A program made the position numbers and the translations under genes. A DNA stretch of 64,000 nt from contig JAUHQD010000001.1 in the NCBI GenBank assembly GCA_030418115.1, forward strand, positions 434,001-498,000, given 5' to 3'. The stretch comes from Alteromonadaceae bacterium BrNp21-10. GTDB lineage: Bacteria > Pseudomonadota > Gammaproteobacteria > Enterobacterales > Alteromonadaceae. The notes below the pieces were generated by a model. It saw only the letters and a program-made list of their open reading frames with translations, had not been told where the DNA came from and made no database searches. This document shows, piece after piece, positions 1 to 8,717 of this stretch (position 1 is the stretch's first letter; every line of letters begins with the position of its first letter).

Positions 1-1346
1 TCCCGCCATTTCTAGAGTTATTACAATCGTTGAATATTGATGAAGTGGACTTTATCAAAAAGACTCAAGCCAGCTTTAAATTAGGTATTGAATTTAACGA
101 CTGGCGGGTTAAAGGGGAGTCTTATTTTCATCCCTTTGGCAGCATAACTGCAGGTATGGACGAATATAGTTTTTATCAATTGTGGTTAAAGAAACAACGG
201 CAGAACAACTTGCCAGGACTTCAGAGCTTTTCTATCAATAGCGTGATGGCGCAGCAGCAAAAGTTTTTTATGCCTCAACAAGGTCAAACGCCGTTGGCGG
301 ACTCTCGATATGCATTACACCTAGATGCCACATTGGTGGCCAAATATCTCAAAAACTACGCATTAGAAGCAGGGGTGGTGCGTACCGAGGGTAAATTGGT
401 TGACGTTTACCAAGCAAACAAACACATCACTAAGGTCACTTTGGACAATGGTGCGGAAATTCGCGGGGACTTCTTTATTGATTGTACGGGTTTTAACGCC
501 TTATTAATCGATAAGCATATGGGCGTGAAATATATTGATTGGTCACAGTATTTACCTTGTGATCGAGCGGTGGTGGCGCAAACCAAAGGGCCAACCGAGA
601 TCACGCCAAATACCAAAGCCAGTGCCAGTGATGCTGGCTGGATATGGCGTATTCCATTACAAACCAGAGTGGGCAATGGCTACGTTTATGCCAGTGAATA
701 TTGCACCGATGAAGAGGCTAAAGCGACTTTGCTTGCCCAACTTGATGGTGAATTACTGACAGAACCCCGAGTGATCCATTTTAAAACCGGTATGCGTGAG
801 CAAGTATGGCAAGGCAACTGTTTATCTTTGGGATTGGCTTCGGGCTTTATAGAGCCATTGGAATCGACGGCGATCCACTTGGTCGTCAGGGGTATGGTGC
901 ATTTTATGCGTAACCTGCCGAATAAGAAATGCCAAGCGGCGCTGCGTAATGAATTCAACCGCCGTATTCGTATGGACTATGAGGAAATCCGCGACTTCAT
1001 TGTGTTGCATTATTGTTTAACACAAAGAGAAGACACACCGTTCTGGCGTTATTGTAAATCCATGGCACTGCCTGATTCACTGCAGCATACGTTGGATTAC
1101 TTTAAAGCCTCGGGCAGTTTACCTGAGCAAATGGATCCGTTGTTTTCACCAGTCAGCTGGCGCTCGGTTTGTGAGGGCATGGGTTTTTCCCCAGAGAGCC
1201 ACAGTCCGCTGGTTAATTCACAAGACAATCACCAATTAACTGAACAGCTGCAGGACTACGCCGAGTCGTTGACGAACTTTGTCGAGCAGTTGCCAAGTCA
1301 TACCGATTTTATTCAACACCATTGTGCAAGCACTGCTGAGCACTAA
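1..1346 (+). CDS. Flavin-dependent tryptophan halogenase family protein (5' end cut by window)
   Basis: The reading frame is open to the first base, so the N-terminal FAD-binding glycine motif lies outside the window; about 447 C-terminal residues are visible. The family signature WxWxIP is present as GWIWRIP (near base 640), and the conserved GFIEPLEST segment follows near base 840. Such enzymes use reduced FAD, chloride or bromide and oxygen to halogenate tryptophan or other indoles. In Alteromonadales and Caulobacter, paralogues of this family are commonly found beside TonB receptors and glycoside hydrolases in sugar loci, where their substrate is not established. The downstream GH97 gene starts 34 bases after the stop on the same strand, so co-transcription is likely. 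Family membership is firm; actual halogenation of free tryptophan is not shown by the sequence. Confidence 0.88.
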   Translation, partial: PPFLELLQSLNIDEVDFIKKTQASFKLGIEFNDWRVKGESYFHPFGSITAGMDEYSFYQLWLKKQRQNNLPGLQSFSINSVMAQQQKFFMPQQGQTPLADSRYALHLDATLVAKYLKNYALEAGVVRTEGKLVDVYQANKHITKVTLDNGAEIRGDFFIDCTGFNALLIDKHMGVKYIDWSQYLPCDRAVVAQTKGPTEITPNTKASASDAGWIWRIPLQTRVGNGYVYASEYCTDEEAKATLLAQLDGELLTEPRVIHFKTGMREQVWQGNCLSLGLASGFIEPLESTAIHLVVRGMVHFMRNLPNKKCQAALRNEFNRRIRMDYEEIRDFIVLHYCLTQREDTPFWRYCKSMALPDSLQHTLDYFKASGSLPEQMDPLFSPVSWRSVCEGMGFSPESHSPLVNSQDNHQLTEQLQDYAESLTNFVEQLPSHTDFIQHHCASTAEH

Positions 1347-1380
1347 TGGGCGCATGAGCTGTTATCAAGGAATATTAATA

Positions 1381-3408
1381 ATGAGAAATACCGTTGTTTT
1401 ACTATGTGTGATGTTCACCCTTTTAAGTTGTCAACATCAGCCCCCAAAAGAGGAACATAAAATGGTTTATAGCATTGCCTCACCCTCCGCTAGTACCCAA
1501 CTAGAGGTATTCTTAGATGAGCAAGGGCAAGTGTTTTATGAATACTCTTTTGATAATAAAAGAATTATTTCAAAGTCGCAGTTAGGTTTTAAGCTCCACT
1601 CCCTGTCGGGCCTAACTCGCGATTTTGAAGTAATGTCAGTAGCCCGCAATGAGCATGCAGAAACCTGGGAACAACCCTGGGGTGAGCAGCGCTTAATTGC
1701 CAATAATTACCAGCAACTGACATTATTTTTACAGCAAAAAGATGAGCAACATCGTCGACTAAATATTGAATTTAGAGTATTCGATGACGGCTTAGGTTTT
1801 CGTTATGTGTTTCCTGAACAGCCTAATCTCAGCTCTTTTGAGGTAAGCCAAGAGTTAACACAATTTAATGTAGCTAAAGATTTGCAAGCGTGGTGGACAC
1901 CGGCGCAAGCAGGTAACCAGTATGAGTACTTGTACCAAAATACGAACGTCAGCGACGTGGATTTAGTGCATACGCCATTAACCTTAATTGCTGATGATTA
2001 TGCGCTAAGCATTCATGAAGCGGCATTACATGATTTTTCAACCATGAATATTCAACAAAACGAAGGAACCTTGAATGCCAGCTTAGTACCCTGGTCACCG
2101 GAAAACGAGGTTAAAGCCAAGGTTAAAGCGCCGTTTAATACGCCGTGGCGCACTATTAGTGTGGCTAAAACTGAAACCGAGTTATTAACCTCCTACATCA
2201 CCCTTAATTTGAATGAGCCTAATAAGCTTGGCGATGTATCGTGGATCAAACCGGGTAAGTTTGTTGGTATCTGGTGGGAGTTACATCTTGAATTGGGTAG
2301 CTGGAAACAGGGTGATAATCATGGTGCGACTACCGCTAACACTAAAAAGTATATCGACTTTGCTGCCAAGCACGGCATTGACGGTGTGTTAGTTGAAGGC
2401 TGGAATGAAGGCTGGGACGGCGAGTGGTTTAATCATGGTGGTGGCGCGTTTAATTTTACCAAAGCCTACCCTGATTATGACTTGCATGAAGTGAATCGCT
2501 ATGCCCAAGAAAAAGGCGTGTATATAGTCGGTCATCACGAGACCGGCTCAGCAATTGATAATTACGATGCACAGTTGGCAGACGCTTATAGCTTGTTGGC
2601 TGAAAAGGGCATGAAAGCGGTTAAAAGTGGCTATGTTGAAACCGGCGAGATCCTCACTAGTGGTCAATACCACCATGGTCAATATTTTGTGCAACATGTG
2701 GATCGGGTTACGCAAATGGCAGCGGATAAAAAAATCATGTTGGTGGCCCATGAAACCATCAAAGACACCGGCGAGCGCCGTACCTATCCGAATTTAATGT
2801 CGCGCGAAGTCGCTCGCGGACAGGAATATGATGCTTGGGCTACCGATGGCGGAAATCCACCTAACCATACAACCATATTACCCTTTACCCGTATGTTGTC
2901 AGGGCCCATGGATTTTACACCCGGTGTCTTTGAGTTAAGTTTACCGACACGTCCGAATAACCAAGTGAATACCACCTTGGCTAAGCAATTGGCACTATAT
3001 GTGGTGTTGTATTCCCCCATGCAAATGGTGTCGGATTTACCAGAGAATTATGAAAAGCATCTCGATGCGTTTCAGTTTATTAAAGATGTGGCGGTAGATT
3101 GGGAAACGACTCAAATCGTTGATGGAAAGATTGGCGAGTTTATTGTGACCGCCAGACAACAACGTGACAGCGAGAACTGGTTTGTCGGTACTATTACTAA
3201 TGAACAACCACGGCAGGTAAGCATTGATTTTAGCTTTTTGGAAGCGGGAAAAACCTATCAGGCGCGTATTTATCGCGATGCAGTAGACGCCAACTATAAA
3301 ACCAATCCGGGCGCTTATGTTATTGAAGAGCGCACCATTCAAGCGGGCGATAAGCTGGAGTTTGCCTTGGCCGCCGGTGGTGGTTTAGCTATTAGCTTGC
3401 TGCGTTAG
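1381..3408 (+). CDS. GH97 family alpha-glucosidase, lipoprotein (SusB-like)
   Basis: The 675-residue product begins with a lipoprotein signal peptide (lipobox LLSC, then QHQ), so it should be anchored in the outer membrane or periplasm. I chose the ATG at 1381 over the longer frame because AAGGAA sits just upstream and the signal peptide starts there. The GH97 core is clear: GIWWELHLELGSW, VGHHETG (Glu387), LVAHET (Glu458), SREVARGQEYDAW (Glu476 and Glu482). The spacing of these glutamates closely matches the base, calcium-ligand and acid glutamates of Bacteroides SusB, which suggests an inverting, calcium-dependent exo-alpha-glucosidase acting on maltooligosaccharides. It lies between a halogenase-like gene and a convergent sugar transporter, consistent with an alpha-glucan utilisation locus. 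The family is certain; the linkage specificity is inferred. Confidence 0.93.
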   Translation: MRNTVVLLCVMFTLLSCQHQPPKEEHKMVYSIASPSASTQLEVFLDEQGQVFYEYSFDNKRIISKSQLGFKLHSLSGLTRDFEVMSVARNEHAETWEQPWGEQRLIANNYQQLTLFLQQKDEQHRRLNIEFRVFDDGLGFRYVFPEQPNLSSFEVSQELTQFNVAKDLQAWWTPAQAGNQYEYLYQNTNVSDVDLVHTPLTLIADDYALSIHEAALHDFSTMNIQQNEGTLNASLVPWSPENEVKAKVKAPFNTPWRTISVAKTETELLTSYITLNLNEPNKLGDVSWIKPGKFVGIWWELHLELGSWKQGDNHGATTANTKKYIDFAAKHGIDGVLVEGWNEGWDGEWFNHGGGAFNFTKAYPDYDLHEVNRYAQEKGVYIVGHHETGSAIDNYDAQLADAYSLLAEKGMKAVKSGYVETGEILTSGQYHHGQYFVQHVDRVTQMAADKKIMLVAHETIKDTGERRTYPNLMSREVARGQEYDAWATDGGNPPNHTTILPFTRMLSGPMDFTPGVFELSLPTRPNNQVNTTLAKQLALYVVLYSPMQMVSDLPENYEKHLDAFQFIKDVAVDWETTQIVDGKIGEFIVTARQQRDSENWFVGTITNEQPRQVSIDFSFLEAGKTYQARIYRDAVDANYKTNPGAYVIEERTIQAGDKLEFALAAGGGLAISLLR

Positions 3409-3443
3409 ATTAACTATCCCGTGTTCAAATAAAGTATGCAGCC

Positions 3444-4946
3444 TTATGTTGTTTTTAAACGGTAAGTGAGTAAGGCTGCAATCACCATACTCACACCACC
3501 TGTTACTAGGGTGTAAATCGGTGCATTGTCGAACACACGACTGACTAATAAGCCAAGAATACTTGCTGCTAGTATTTGCGGTAATACAATAAATAAGTTC
3601 GAAATCCCCATAAATACCCCCATTTTGTTAAACGGAATGACGTTGGAAATAATCACATAGGGCATACCTAATATGGATGCCCACGCAAAGCCTACCCCTA
3701 TCATGGAAACCGCTAACCATTGCGGATCTTCAATAAACATAAATGAGATAAAGCCCGCACCGCCGAGCAACAAGTTCAGCATGTGCGTAAGACGTAAGCC
3801 TAAACGCCTGACTAAAACGGGGATTAGCAATGCAGCAAAGATGGTGGTGGCGTTATACACCGAATTCAAAATCCCAGCCCAGTTTGCCCCTTGGTTATAC
3901 AATTCGGATATGGGATCGGAGCTACCAAAATGGTATGAGGTCACTGCCGCTGTCATATAAGTCCACATGGCAAAGAACGGGAACCATGAAAAAAATTGCA
4001 CTACTGCCAGTTGTTGCATGGCCGGTGGCATAGCAAATAAATCCTGGATGATCTGGGTAAAACCATTACGCACTTGTCGCTGAGTTAACACATAAACCCA
4101 TAACTGACACACACCAAAGGCAATGGTGCCACCACTGAGGATATACAAGCCAATATCTAACCAGTGCAGGTTGAGGCTAATTATCAGGGTTAATACCACA
4201 CCAGCGATGATCCAAAATAACCCACCACGCAAATAAGCCTTATTCGCGCGTACTGGTAAATTGTCTGCAGAAAGTTGCTCTTCCTTTGGTTCAGCATCGG
4301 CGAATTGTTGTAATTCTTTGGGGGAATATTCCTTAGTGGTAAAAAACGTCCAGAGTACGGCGGTCATCAGTATGCTGGCGCCGAAGTAAAATGAATACTT
4401 TACCGAGTCTGGGATGCTGCCTACAGCGGCAGTATTATCTACCGCAAACCAATTTGTCATCATCCAGGGTAAGGCGGATGCCACCACCGATGCTACGCCA
4501 ATAAAGAAGGTTTGCATGGCATAACCCATAGGGCGTTGTTGTTTTGGCAGCATGTCGCCAACGAAGGCGCGGGTGGGCTCCATACACACATTAATCGAGG
4601 CATCCATGATCCATAGCATGCCAACAGCAATCCACAGCACCGGTGAGTTGGGCATGATAAACAGCGCGAGGGTGGCAGCAATAGCGCCAGCTAAAAAATA
4701 AGGACTGCGACGACCGAAGCGATTCCAAGTATTGTCACTCAGATAGCCAATGATGGGTTGGACAATAAGGCCGGTAATGGGGGCGGCGACAAATAATATC
4801 GCCATATTAGAATAATCGGCGCCAAGAGTTTCAAAGATCCGGCTGACATTAGCGTTTTGTAATGAGAAACCGAATTGAATTCCCAAATAACCAAAACACA
4901 TGTTCCAAATTTGCCAAAAACTCAATTCAGGTTTGCGTTGCTGCAT
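3444..4946 (-). CDS. MFS sugar transporter of the SLC45/GPH type
   Basis: This is a 500-residue polytopic protein with about 12 hydrophobic segments. The first cytoplasmic loop carries SDNTWNRFGRRSPYF, with RFGRR at residues 76-80, the hallmark loop of sucrose/maltose SLC45-like and glycoside-pentoside-hexuronide cation symporters. It probably imports maltose or short maltooligosaccharides with protons, feeding the neighbouring GH97 pathway. It is convergent with the GH97 gene (35 bases between stops) and transcribed from a promoter region that contains a 17-bp LacI-type palindrome at 5059-5075. Related transporters in Shewanella and Caulobacter maltodextrin loci are MalT/MalY-like, so that role is the best inference. 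Substrate specificity cannot be read from the sequence. Confidence 0.88.
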   Translation of the reverse strand: MQQRKPELSFWQIWNMCFGYLGIQFGFSLQNANVSRIFETLGADYSNMAILFVAAPITGLIVQPIIGYLSDNTWNRFGRRSPYFLAGAIAATLALFIMPNSPVLWIAVGMLWIMDASINVCMEPTRAFVGDMLPKQQRPMGYAMQTFFIGVASVVASALPWMMTNWFAVDNTAAVGSIPDSVKYSFYFGASILMTAVLWTFFTTKEYSPKELQQFADAEPKEEQLSADNLPVRANKAYLRGGLFWIIAGVVLTLIISLNLHWLDIGLYILSGGTIAFGVCQLWVYVLTQRQVRNGFTQIIQDLFAMPPAMQQLAVVQFFSWFPFFAMWTYMTAAVTSYHFGSSDPISELYNQGANWAGILNSVYNATTIFAALLIPVLVRRLGLRLTHMLNLLLGGAGFISFMFIEDPQWLAVSMIGVGFAWASILGMPYVIISNVIPFNKMGVFMGISNLFIVLPQILAASILGLLVSRVFDNAPIYTLVTGGVSMVIAALLTYRLKTT

Positions 4947-5332
4947 TTAATGACTCGTGACCAATGTTGCAAGTATCGTTTTTATTTTTATTAACTCATT
5001 GATGCAAATGCCTATTTGAAATAAACATCACGCTCTATGAAACGACAATTAGCCAGAATTGTAAACGGTTATCAAATATTTTATTTGGTTTATTAAAAAT
5101 GCTTTAAATCGCTTGGGGAGTAATTGGTGGAGGTGGTGTGGGCAATAAAAAAGGGGTTGCGTTCTTTAATTAATATTAGGGCGTGCTGATCTTTGCAGTT
5201 CACTTTTGCAACAGCTTGTTTGGCAATTATACAAGGCAGAGCGAGCGCAGTTTAGTCATTCTAAATAACTAAGCCACACTCCTCGTTTCGCAATCAGAAA
5301 GCATTTAGATTGAACAAAATTCTAAACACACC
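4947..5332. other. Intergenic region: transporter promoter side and a MITE-like repeat
   Basis: No convincing coding frame is seen. The left half is AT-rich and holds the LacI-type palindrome serving the minus-strand transporter. The right half, from about 5177, is a discrete repeat-like block with inverted ends that runs up to the stop codon of the next gene. Confidence 0.6.
5059..5075. promoter_or_regulatory. LacI-family operator upstream of the sugar transporter
   Basis: TTGTAAACGGTTATCAA is an odd-length inverted repeat with symmetric TTG..AAC.GTT..CAA, the usual shape of LacI/GalR-family operators. It lies 113 bases upstream of the transporter start. No LacI gene is visible in the window; a MalR-like regulator from the missing left part of the locus is the natural candidate. 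Confidence 0.5.
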
Positions 5333-5335
5333 CTA
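5177..5335. repeat. MITE-like intergenic repeat with inverted termini
   Basis: The block starts TAGGGCGTGCT and ends AACACACCCTA. These ends are inverted repeats of each other with two mismatches, and both are bordered by TA. Its interior (for example CAAGGCAGAGCGAGCGC) is unlike the coding sequence around it and resembles short intergenic repeats I associate with Alteromonadales and Shewanella genomes. It has no transposase. Only one full copy occurs in the window, so its repeat status rests on recognition and on the terminal symmetry. The right end supplies the TAG stop of the adjacent minus-strand lipoprotein. Confidence 0.45.
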
Positions 5336-5764
5336 GACTAACGGATTACTACACTGCTCTTTAACACCTCGGCGATCGCCTTTGGTATATATATGTACAT
5401 TGAGGGTAATGTGTTCTAGTTTTTGCCACATAAAGTCATCGCCCACATTGGGGCAAATAACATGTTTGACATAGTTTTTAATATTGCTTTTATCCATATT
5501 CAATTTTTCAGGAACTTGAATATAAGCATTTATGTTGCCGTTTGTTGCGTGAGCGCCCTTGAAATACCAATCGCCTCGGGACAGGGAGGTATAAAAGGCC
5601 CCTTTAACGATTTTTAATGTATTGTCTGGGACTGATGCTGAGGGAGCATCGCCATTGAATGTCGCGGCAAAAGATTGACCTTGTATACAACCACTGGTCA
5701 TAAAAGATGAAACCACAACGAAGCAGACTGCTAATCCGGATTTGATGTTAATGTTATGCATCAT
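5333..5764 (-). CDS. Small hypothetical lipoprotein
   Basis: The 143-residue product has a signal peptide ending in the lipobox MTSGC (Cys near residue 26), so it is probably a lipoprotein of the periplasm or outer membrane. Two adjacent ATG codons are possible starts; a GAGG ribosome site lies about 10 bases upstream of the first. The mature part is about 115 residues with two cysteines (in HVICPNVGDD and KEQCSN) that could form a disulphide, and no family I recognise. The stop codon falls in the terminal inverted repeat of the adjoining MITE-like element, so the C-terminus may have been altered by that insertion. The flanking genes give no clue to function. Confidence 0.65.
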   Translation of the reverse strand: MMHNINIKSGLAVCFVVVSSFMTSGCIQGQSFAATFNGDAPSASVPDNTLKIVKGAFYTSLSRGDWYFKGAHATNGNINAYIQVPEKLNMDKSNIKNYVKHVICPNVGDDFMWQKLEHITLNVHIYTKGDRRGVKEQCSNPLV

Positions 5765-5978
5765 GGAATTTATTACCTCGTTTTCACTCTCCCTAATGCT
5801 ATCGACGGCATTTTAAAAAACTAAAGCCATTGTCTGAAATTTAATCTAAGTGGTTGCTGTGTGGATTGTTTTTTTTCAGTAATTTGGCTAATACTGTTTG
5901 ATAGGCACTAACAATCTGGTGTGTGTAGAATTTTTTATTTAAAATATGCAGGATTTTATGCGAGGAAAGTAACTGCCA

Positions 5979-6659
5979 ATGTTGAAGTTTTTAAGCTTTT
6001 TGCTAATGGCTAAAGTCAAAATTCTTACCCACATTTTATATCGTGGTAATAAGCAGTGGTTGAGTGAAGAGCGTGAAGAGTCTTATAAAGATGTGCGTTT
6101 AATTGTTTTCCTTAATCATACCAGCTTGTTCGAACCCTTATTTATCCGTTTTTCTTCTTGGCGTTTGTTGTGGAATGTGGCCCATAAGGTGATTGTACCG
6201 GGAGCGGATGTCACCATGCGACGGCCGTTAGCTGGGCGCATGCTTAAAGCGTTATTACCCGGTGTTATTCCTATTTCCCGTAAGCAGGATGAATCATGGC
6301 AATATTTTTTATCCATGGTTGGGCAAGACGGCGTCATTACCGCAATATTACCTGAAGGACGAATGAAACGTGCTAATGGTTTAGACAAAGCCGGAAAACC
6401 GATGTCTGTGCGCGGCGGTGTGGCAGAAATTCTTGAGAAATTAGAACAAGGCAAAATACTGTTTATTTACAGTGGGGGATTACACCATATTCAAAGCCCC
6501 GGTGATATTTTCCCGAAACTGTTTAAATGTATATCTGCCAATTTAGAGATTATTGATATACCGACCTATAAAGCCAGTCTTAGTGCTATCTCAGGTAAAA
6601 ATTTCAAAGCAAAAGTGATGGCCGATATGGATCAGCGATTACTTGATTGCGTACCTTAA
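5979..6659 (+). CDS. PlsC-like 1-acyl-glycerol-3-phosphate acyltransferase family protein
   Basis: This 226-residue protein has an N-terminal hydrophobic stretch and the acyltransferase blocks NHTSLFEP (His47) and LPEGR (residues 124-128), which bind the catalytic charge relay and the phosphate of the acceptor. The first block is HX4E (Glu52) instead of the usual HX4D, so chemistry or substrate may differ from housekeeping PlsC. The start is set by a strong GAGGAAAG site upstream of the ATG. It stands alone on the plus strand between a lipoprotein and a convergent peroxiredoxin. Likely roles are phospholipid remodelling or acylation of another glycerol or hydroxy lipid at the inner membrane. 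The family call is good; specificity is unknown. Confidence 0.75.
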   Translation: MLKFLSFLLMAKVKILTHILYRGNKQWLSEEREESYKDVRLIVFLNHTSLFEPLFIRFSSWRLLWNVAHKVIVPGADVTMRRPLAGRMLKALLPGVIPISRKQDESWQYFLSMVGQDGVITAILPEGRMKRANGLDKAGKPMSVRGGVAEILEKLEQGKILFIYSGGLHHIQSPGDIFPKLFKCISANLEIIDIPTYKASLSAISGKNFKAKVMADMDQRLLDCVP

Positions 6660-6730
6660 ATTTAACGTTAATCTACTAAGTTGAGAGTTGTTAAAGCGCT
6701 TGATGATTTGCATAGAATGACGTGTAAAAA

Positions 6731-6765
6731 ATTCACCGTTTAACCGAGTTGATCAAACGGTGAAT
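6731..6765. terminator. Bidirectional terminator between acyltransferase and peroxiredoxin
   Basis: ATTCACCGTTT and AAACGGTGAAT form an 11-bp perfect stem with a 13-base loop. An A-run lies on the left and a T-run on the right, so it can stop transcription from both convergent genes. Confidence 0.75.
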
Positions 6766-6771
6766 AGGTTT

Positions 6772-7296
6772 TTATCTTTGTTTTAAATAATTCAACATAG
6801 TGTCGGCATCAGACACTTCAAAGGGGTCAATAGGACAGTTGTCATCATAACCATCTTCGGCGAACGTTTGTTTAATTTCACCCTTTTCAACATACATCGA
6901 ATAGCGCCAACTGCGCATGCCAAATCCAAGGTTGCTTTTATCTACTAGCATGCCCATTTTACGGGTGAACTCGCCATTACCATCGGGTAGTAAAAATACT
7001 TTATCTGCTTGTTGGCTCTTGCCCCATTGATACATTACAAACGCATCGTTAACAGAAATACAGACTATTTTATCTACGCCTTGGGCGACAAATTCATCAT
7101 GCAGTTCTTCATAGCGCGGTAAGTGGCTGGTGGAACAGGTGGGTGTATAGGCACCCGGTAGTGAAAATACTACCACGTTGCTATCGGCAAAAATTTCGTC
7201 ACTAGTTAAATCTTTCCATTCAAATGGATTAGGGCCACCTAGGGCTTCATTACGAACACGAGTTTTAAAAGTAACTTTAGGTACTGTGCGATTCAT
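6772..7296 (-). CDS. Peroxiredoxin of the Prx5 family
   Basis: The protein belongs to the AhpC/TSA superfamily, Prx5 branch. The peroxidatic cysteine sits in LPGAYTPTCST (Cys54 with the start used here), and further cysteines occur near residues 79 and 154 (DNCPIDPFEVSDAD), the latter a candidate partner. It would reduce hydrogen peroxide or organic peroxides in the cytoplasm. Unlike the hybrid Prx5-glutaredoxin enzymes of Haemophilus and Vibrio, there is no C-terminal glutaredoxin domain, so an external thiol donor is needed. An upstream in-frame ATG at 7308 would add MEKK, but the GGAG inside those codons is the ribosome site for the ATG at 7296, which I prefer. It appears monocistronic. 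Confidence 0.88.
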   Translation of the reverse strand: MNRTVPKVTFKTRVRNEALGGPNPFEWKDLTSDEIFADSNVVVFSLPGAYTPTCSTSHLPRYEELHDEFVAQGVDKIVCISVNDAFVMYQWGKSQQADKVFLLPDGNGEFTRKMGMLVDKSNLGFGMRSWRYSMYVEKGEIKQTFAEDGYDDNCPIDPFEVSDADTMLNYLKQR

Positions 7297-7413
7297 TTTT
7301 TTCTCCATTAGGTTTGAGCTGAATTATTGGATAACGGGTACTAGATTAGAAGGAGATAGGTTTAAAGTACAATGGCTACTATCAATAATATTGAAAGGTA
7401 AAATCTATCGTCG

Positions 7414-7827
7414 TTAAAAGTCGGGCTTACCACGTAACTTTTTTTGTTTACCTGCTTTGTTCTTCTTATCCATGCGTTTTACTTGTGAAGACTTACTGGG
7501 CTTGGTGGGACGTCGTGCTTTTTGCACAATAGCGGCTTGCTGAATAATCGCAATAAGCCGCTCATAGGCGTCCTGACGGTTCATATCTTGGGTGCGATGA
7601 GCCTGCGCCTTTAGGATTAATATACCGTCTTGGGTAATGCGCGAATCTTTACTGTTGAGCAATCGCTCTTTGTAAAAATCCGGTAAAGAAGAGCGGTGAA
7701 TATCAAAGCGCAAATGAATGGCGGATGAGACTTTATTAACGTTTTGCCCGCCAGCGCCCTGGGCGCGGATGGCAGTCAATTCCACTTCTTCATCGGGTAG
7801 TTGTACGCCACTAGAAATCCACAACAC
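7414..7827 (-). CDS. arfB: Alternative ribosome-rescue factor B (peptidyl-tRNA hydrolase)
   Basis: This 137-residue protein matches E. coli YaeJ/ArfB along its length. It has the release-factor GGQ motif in IRAQGAGGQNVNKV (residues 26-28) and a lysine/arginine-rich C-terminal tail (ARRPTKPSK to the end) that enters the empty mRNA channel of stalled ribosomes. It hydrolyses peptidyl-tRNA on non-stop ribosomes without a stop codon. The start is GTG at 7827 (or TTG three bases on), two bases after the yciI stop, so it is the last gene of a yciB-yciI-arfB operon. Confidence 0.92.
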   Translation of the reverse strand: MLWISSGVQLPDEEVELTAIRAQGAGGQNVNKVSSAIHLRFDIHRSSLPDFYKERLLNSKDSRITQDGILILKAQAHRTQDMNRQDAYERLIAIIQQAAIVQKARRPTKPSKSSQVKRMDKKNKAGKQKKLRGKPDF

Positions 7828-7829
7828 GT

Positions 7830-8129
7830 TTAGGGTAATACCTTCTTATAAGGTTTAACCGTGACGTGCTGGTAAACGCCAGCGTCAATATAAGGGTCGT
7901 TATCTGCCCAGTGTTGCGCTTCCACTAAACTGGCAAATTCCGCAATGACTAACGAACCAGTGAAGCCGGCTTCACCGGGATCTTCACTGTCGATAGCCGG
8001 AGTGGGGCCTGCTACTAACAAGCGCCCTTGCTGGGTGAGTTCTTGTAGTCGCTGCAAATGTGCTGGGCGTGCTTGTAATCGTTTAGCAAGACTGTTTTCA
8101 ACGTCTTGTGCGTAAATCATGTACCACAT
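7830..8129 (-). CDS. yciI: YciI family protein
   Basis: The 99-residue product is nearly collinear with E. coli Yci[41 protein letters not shown] and VKPYKK near the end. The family has a ferredoxin-like fold with conserved His and Asp residues, and its physiological role is uncertain. The stop of yciB is immediately followed by this ATG, and arfB follows after two bases, so the three genes form one operon. In E. coli yciI is likewise close to the trp region. Confidence 0.92.
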   Translation of the reverse strand: MWYMIYAQDVENSLAKRLQARPAHLQRLQELTQQGRLLVAGPTPAIDSEDPGEAGFTGSLVIAEFASLVEAQHWADNDPYIDAGVYQHVTVKPYKKVLP

Positions 8130-8675
8130 TTAGGGTTTTTCCTGTTGTTCTTCTTTGGGCATATATTTGTATAAATAAGCAATGGTTAACACCGTGAAAA
8201 CTAAACTGGCAATGGTCATCCAGAATACCTTGAAGTTAACCCATTGCTCTTGGGTAAATTCATACGCCACGTATAGATTTACTGCTGCAGCGGCTAGGAA
8301 AAACACGCCCCAGACAAAATTAACCCGCGCCCAAATGTTATCTGGCAAGGTAATGCTAGATTCCATCATCTTCTTTAACACTGGGCGTTTAAGCAGTTGG
8401 CTACCCAATAGGGTTACCGCAAAAATCAAATAGACTACGGTGGGCTTCCACATAATGAAGGTTTCATCACGCAGGAATAGGGTAAATCCGCCAAAGATCA
8501 TAATGATGGCAAAAAATATCCACTGCTTTTTTTCAACTTCTTTTTTGATGATCCAGGTGACTAATATTTGTAACGTAAACGCTACCATTAAGGCACCTGT
8601 GGCCCAAAATATGTCATGTAACTTGTAAAAGGCGAAAAAGATTAATAAGGGTAAAAACTCGACTAATGCAGCCAT
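8130..8675 (-). CDS. yciB: Inner-membrane septation protein YciB (IspZ)
   Basis: This 181-residue polytopic inner-membrane protein has about five hydrophobic segments and the family start MAALVEFLPLLIFFAFYKL. YciB/IspZ is implicated in cell-envelope integrity and septation in enterobacteria and Shigella. A strong GAGGATCACA ribosome site precedes the ATG. It is the first gene of the yciB-yciI-arfB unit and lies 110 bases downstream of trpA on the same strand, separated by a large hairpin. The gene order trp operon followed by yciB-yciI is a conserved gammaproteobacterial arrangement. Confidence 0.92.
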   Translation of the reverse strand: MAALVEFLPLLIFFAFYKLHDIFWATGALMVAFTLQILVTWIIKKEVEKKQWIFFAIIMIFGGFTLFLRDETFIMWKPTVVYLIFAVTLLGSQLLKRPVLKKMMESSITLPDNIWARVNFVWGVFFLAAAAVNLYVAYEFTQEQWVNFKVFWMTIASLVFTVLTIAYLYKYMPKEEQQEKP

Positions 8676-8717
8676 TGTGATCCTCGAAATTGATACGTCT
8701 AGAAAATATTAACACAG

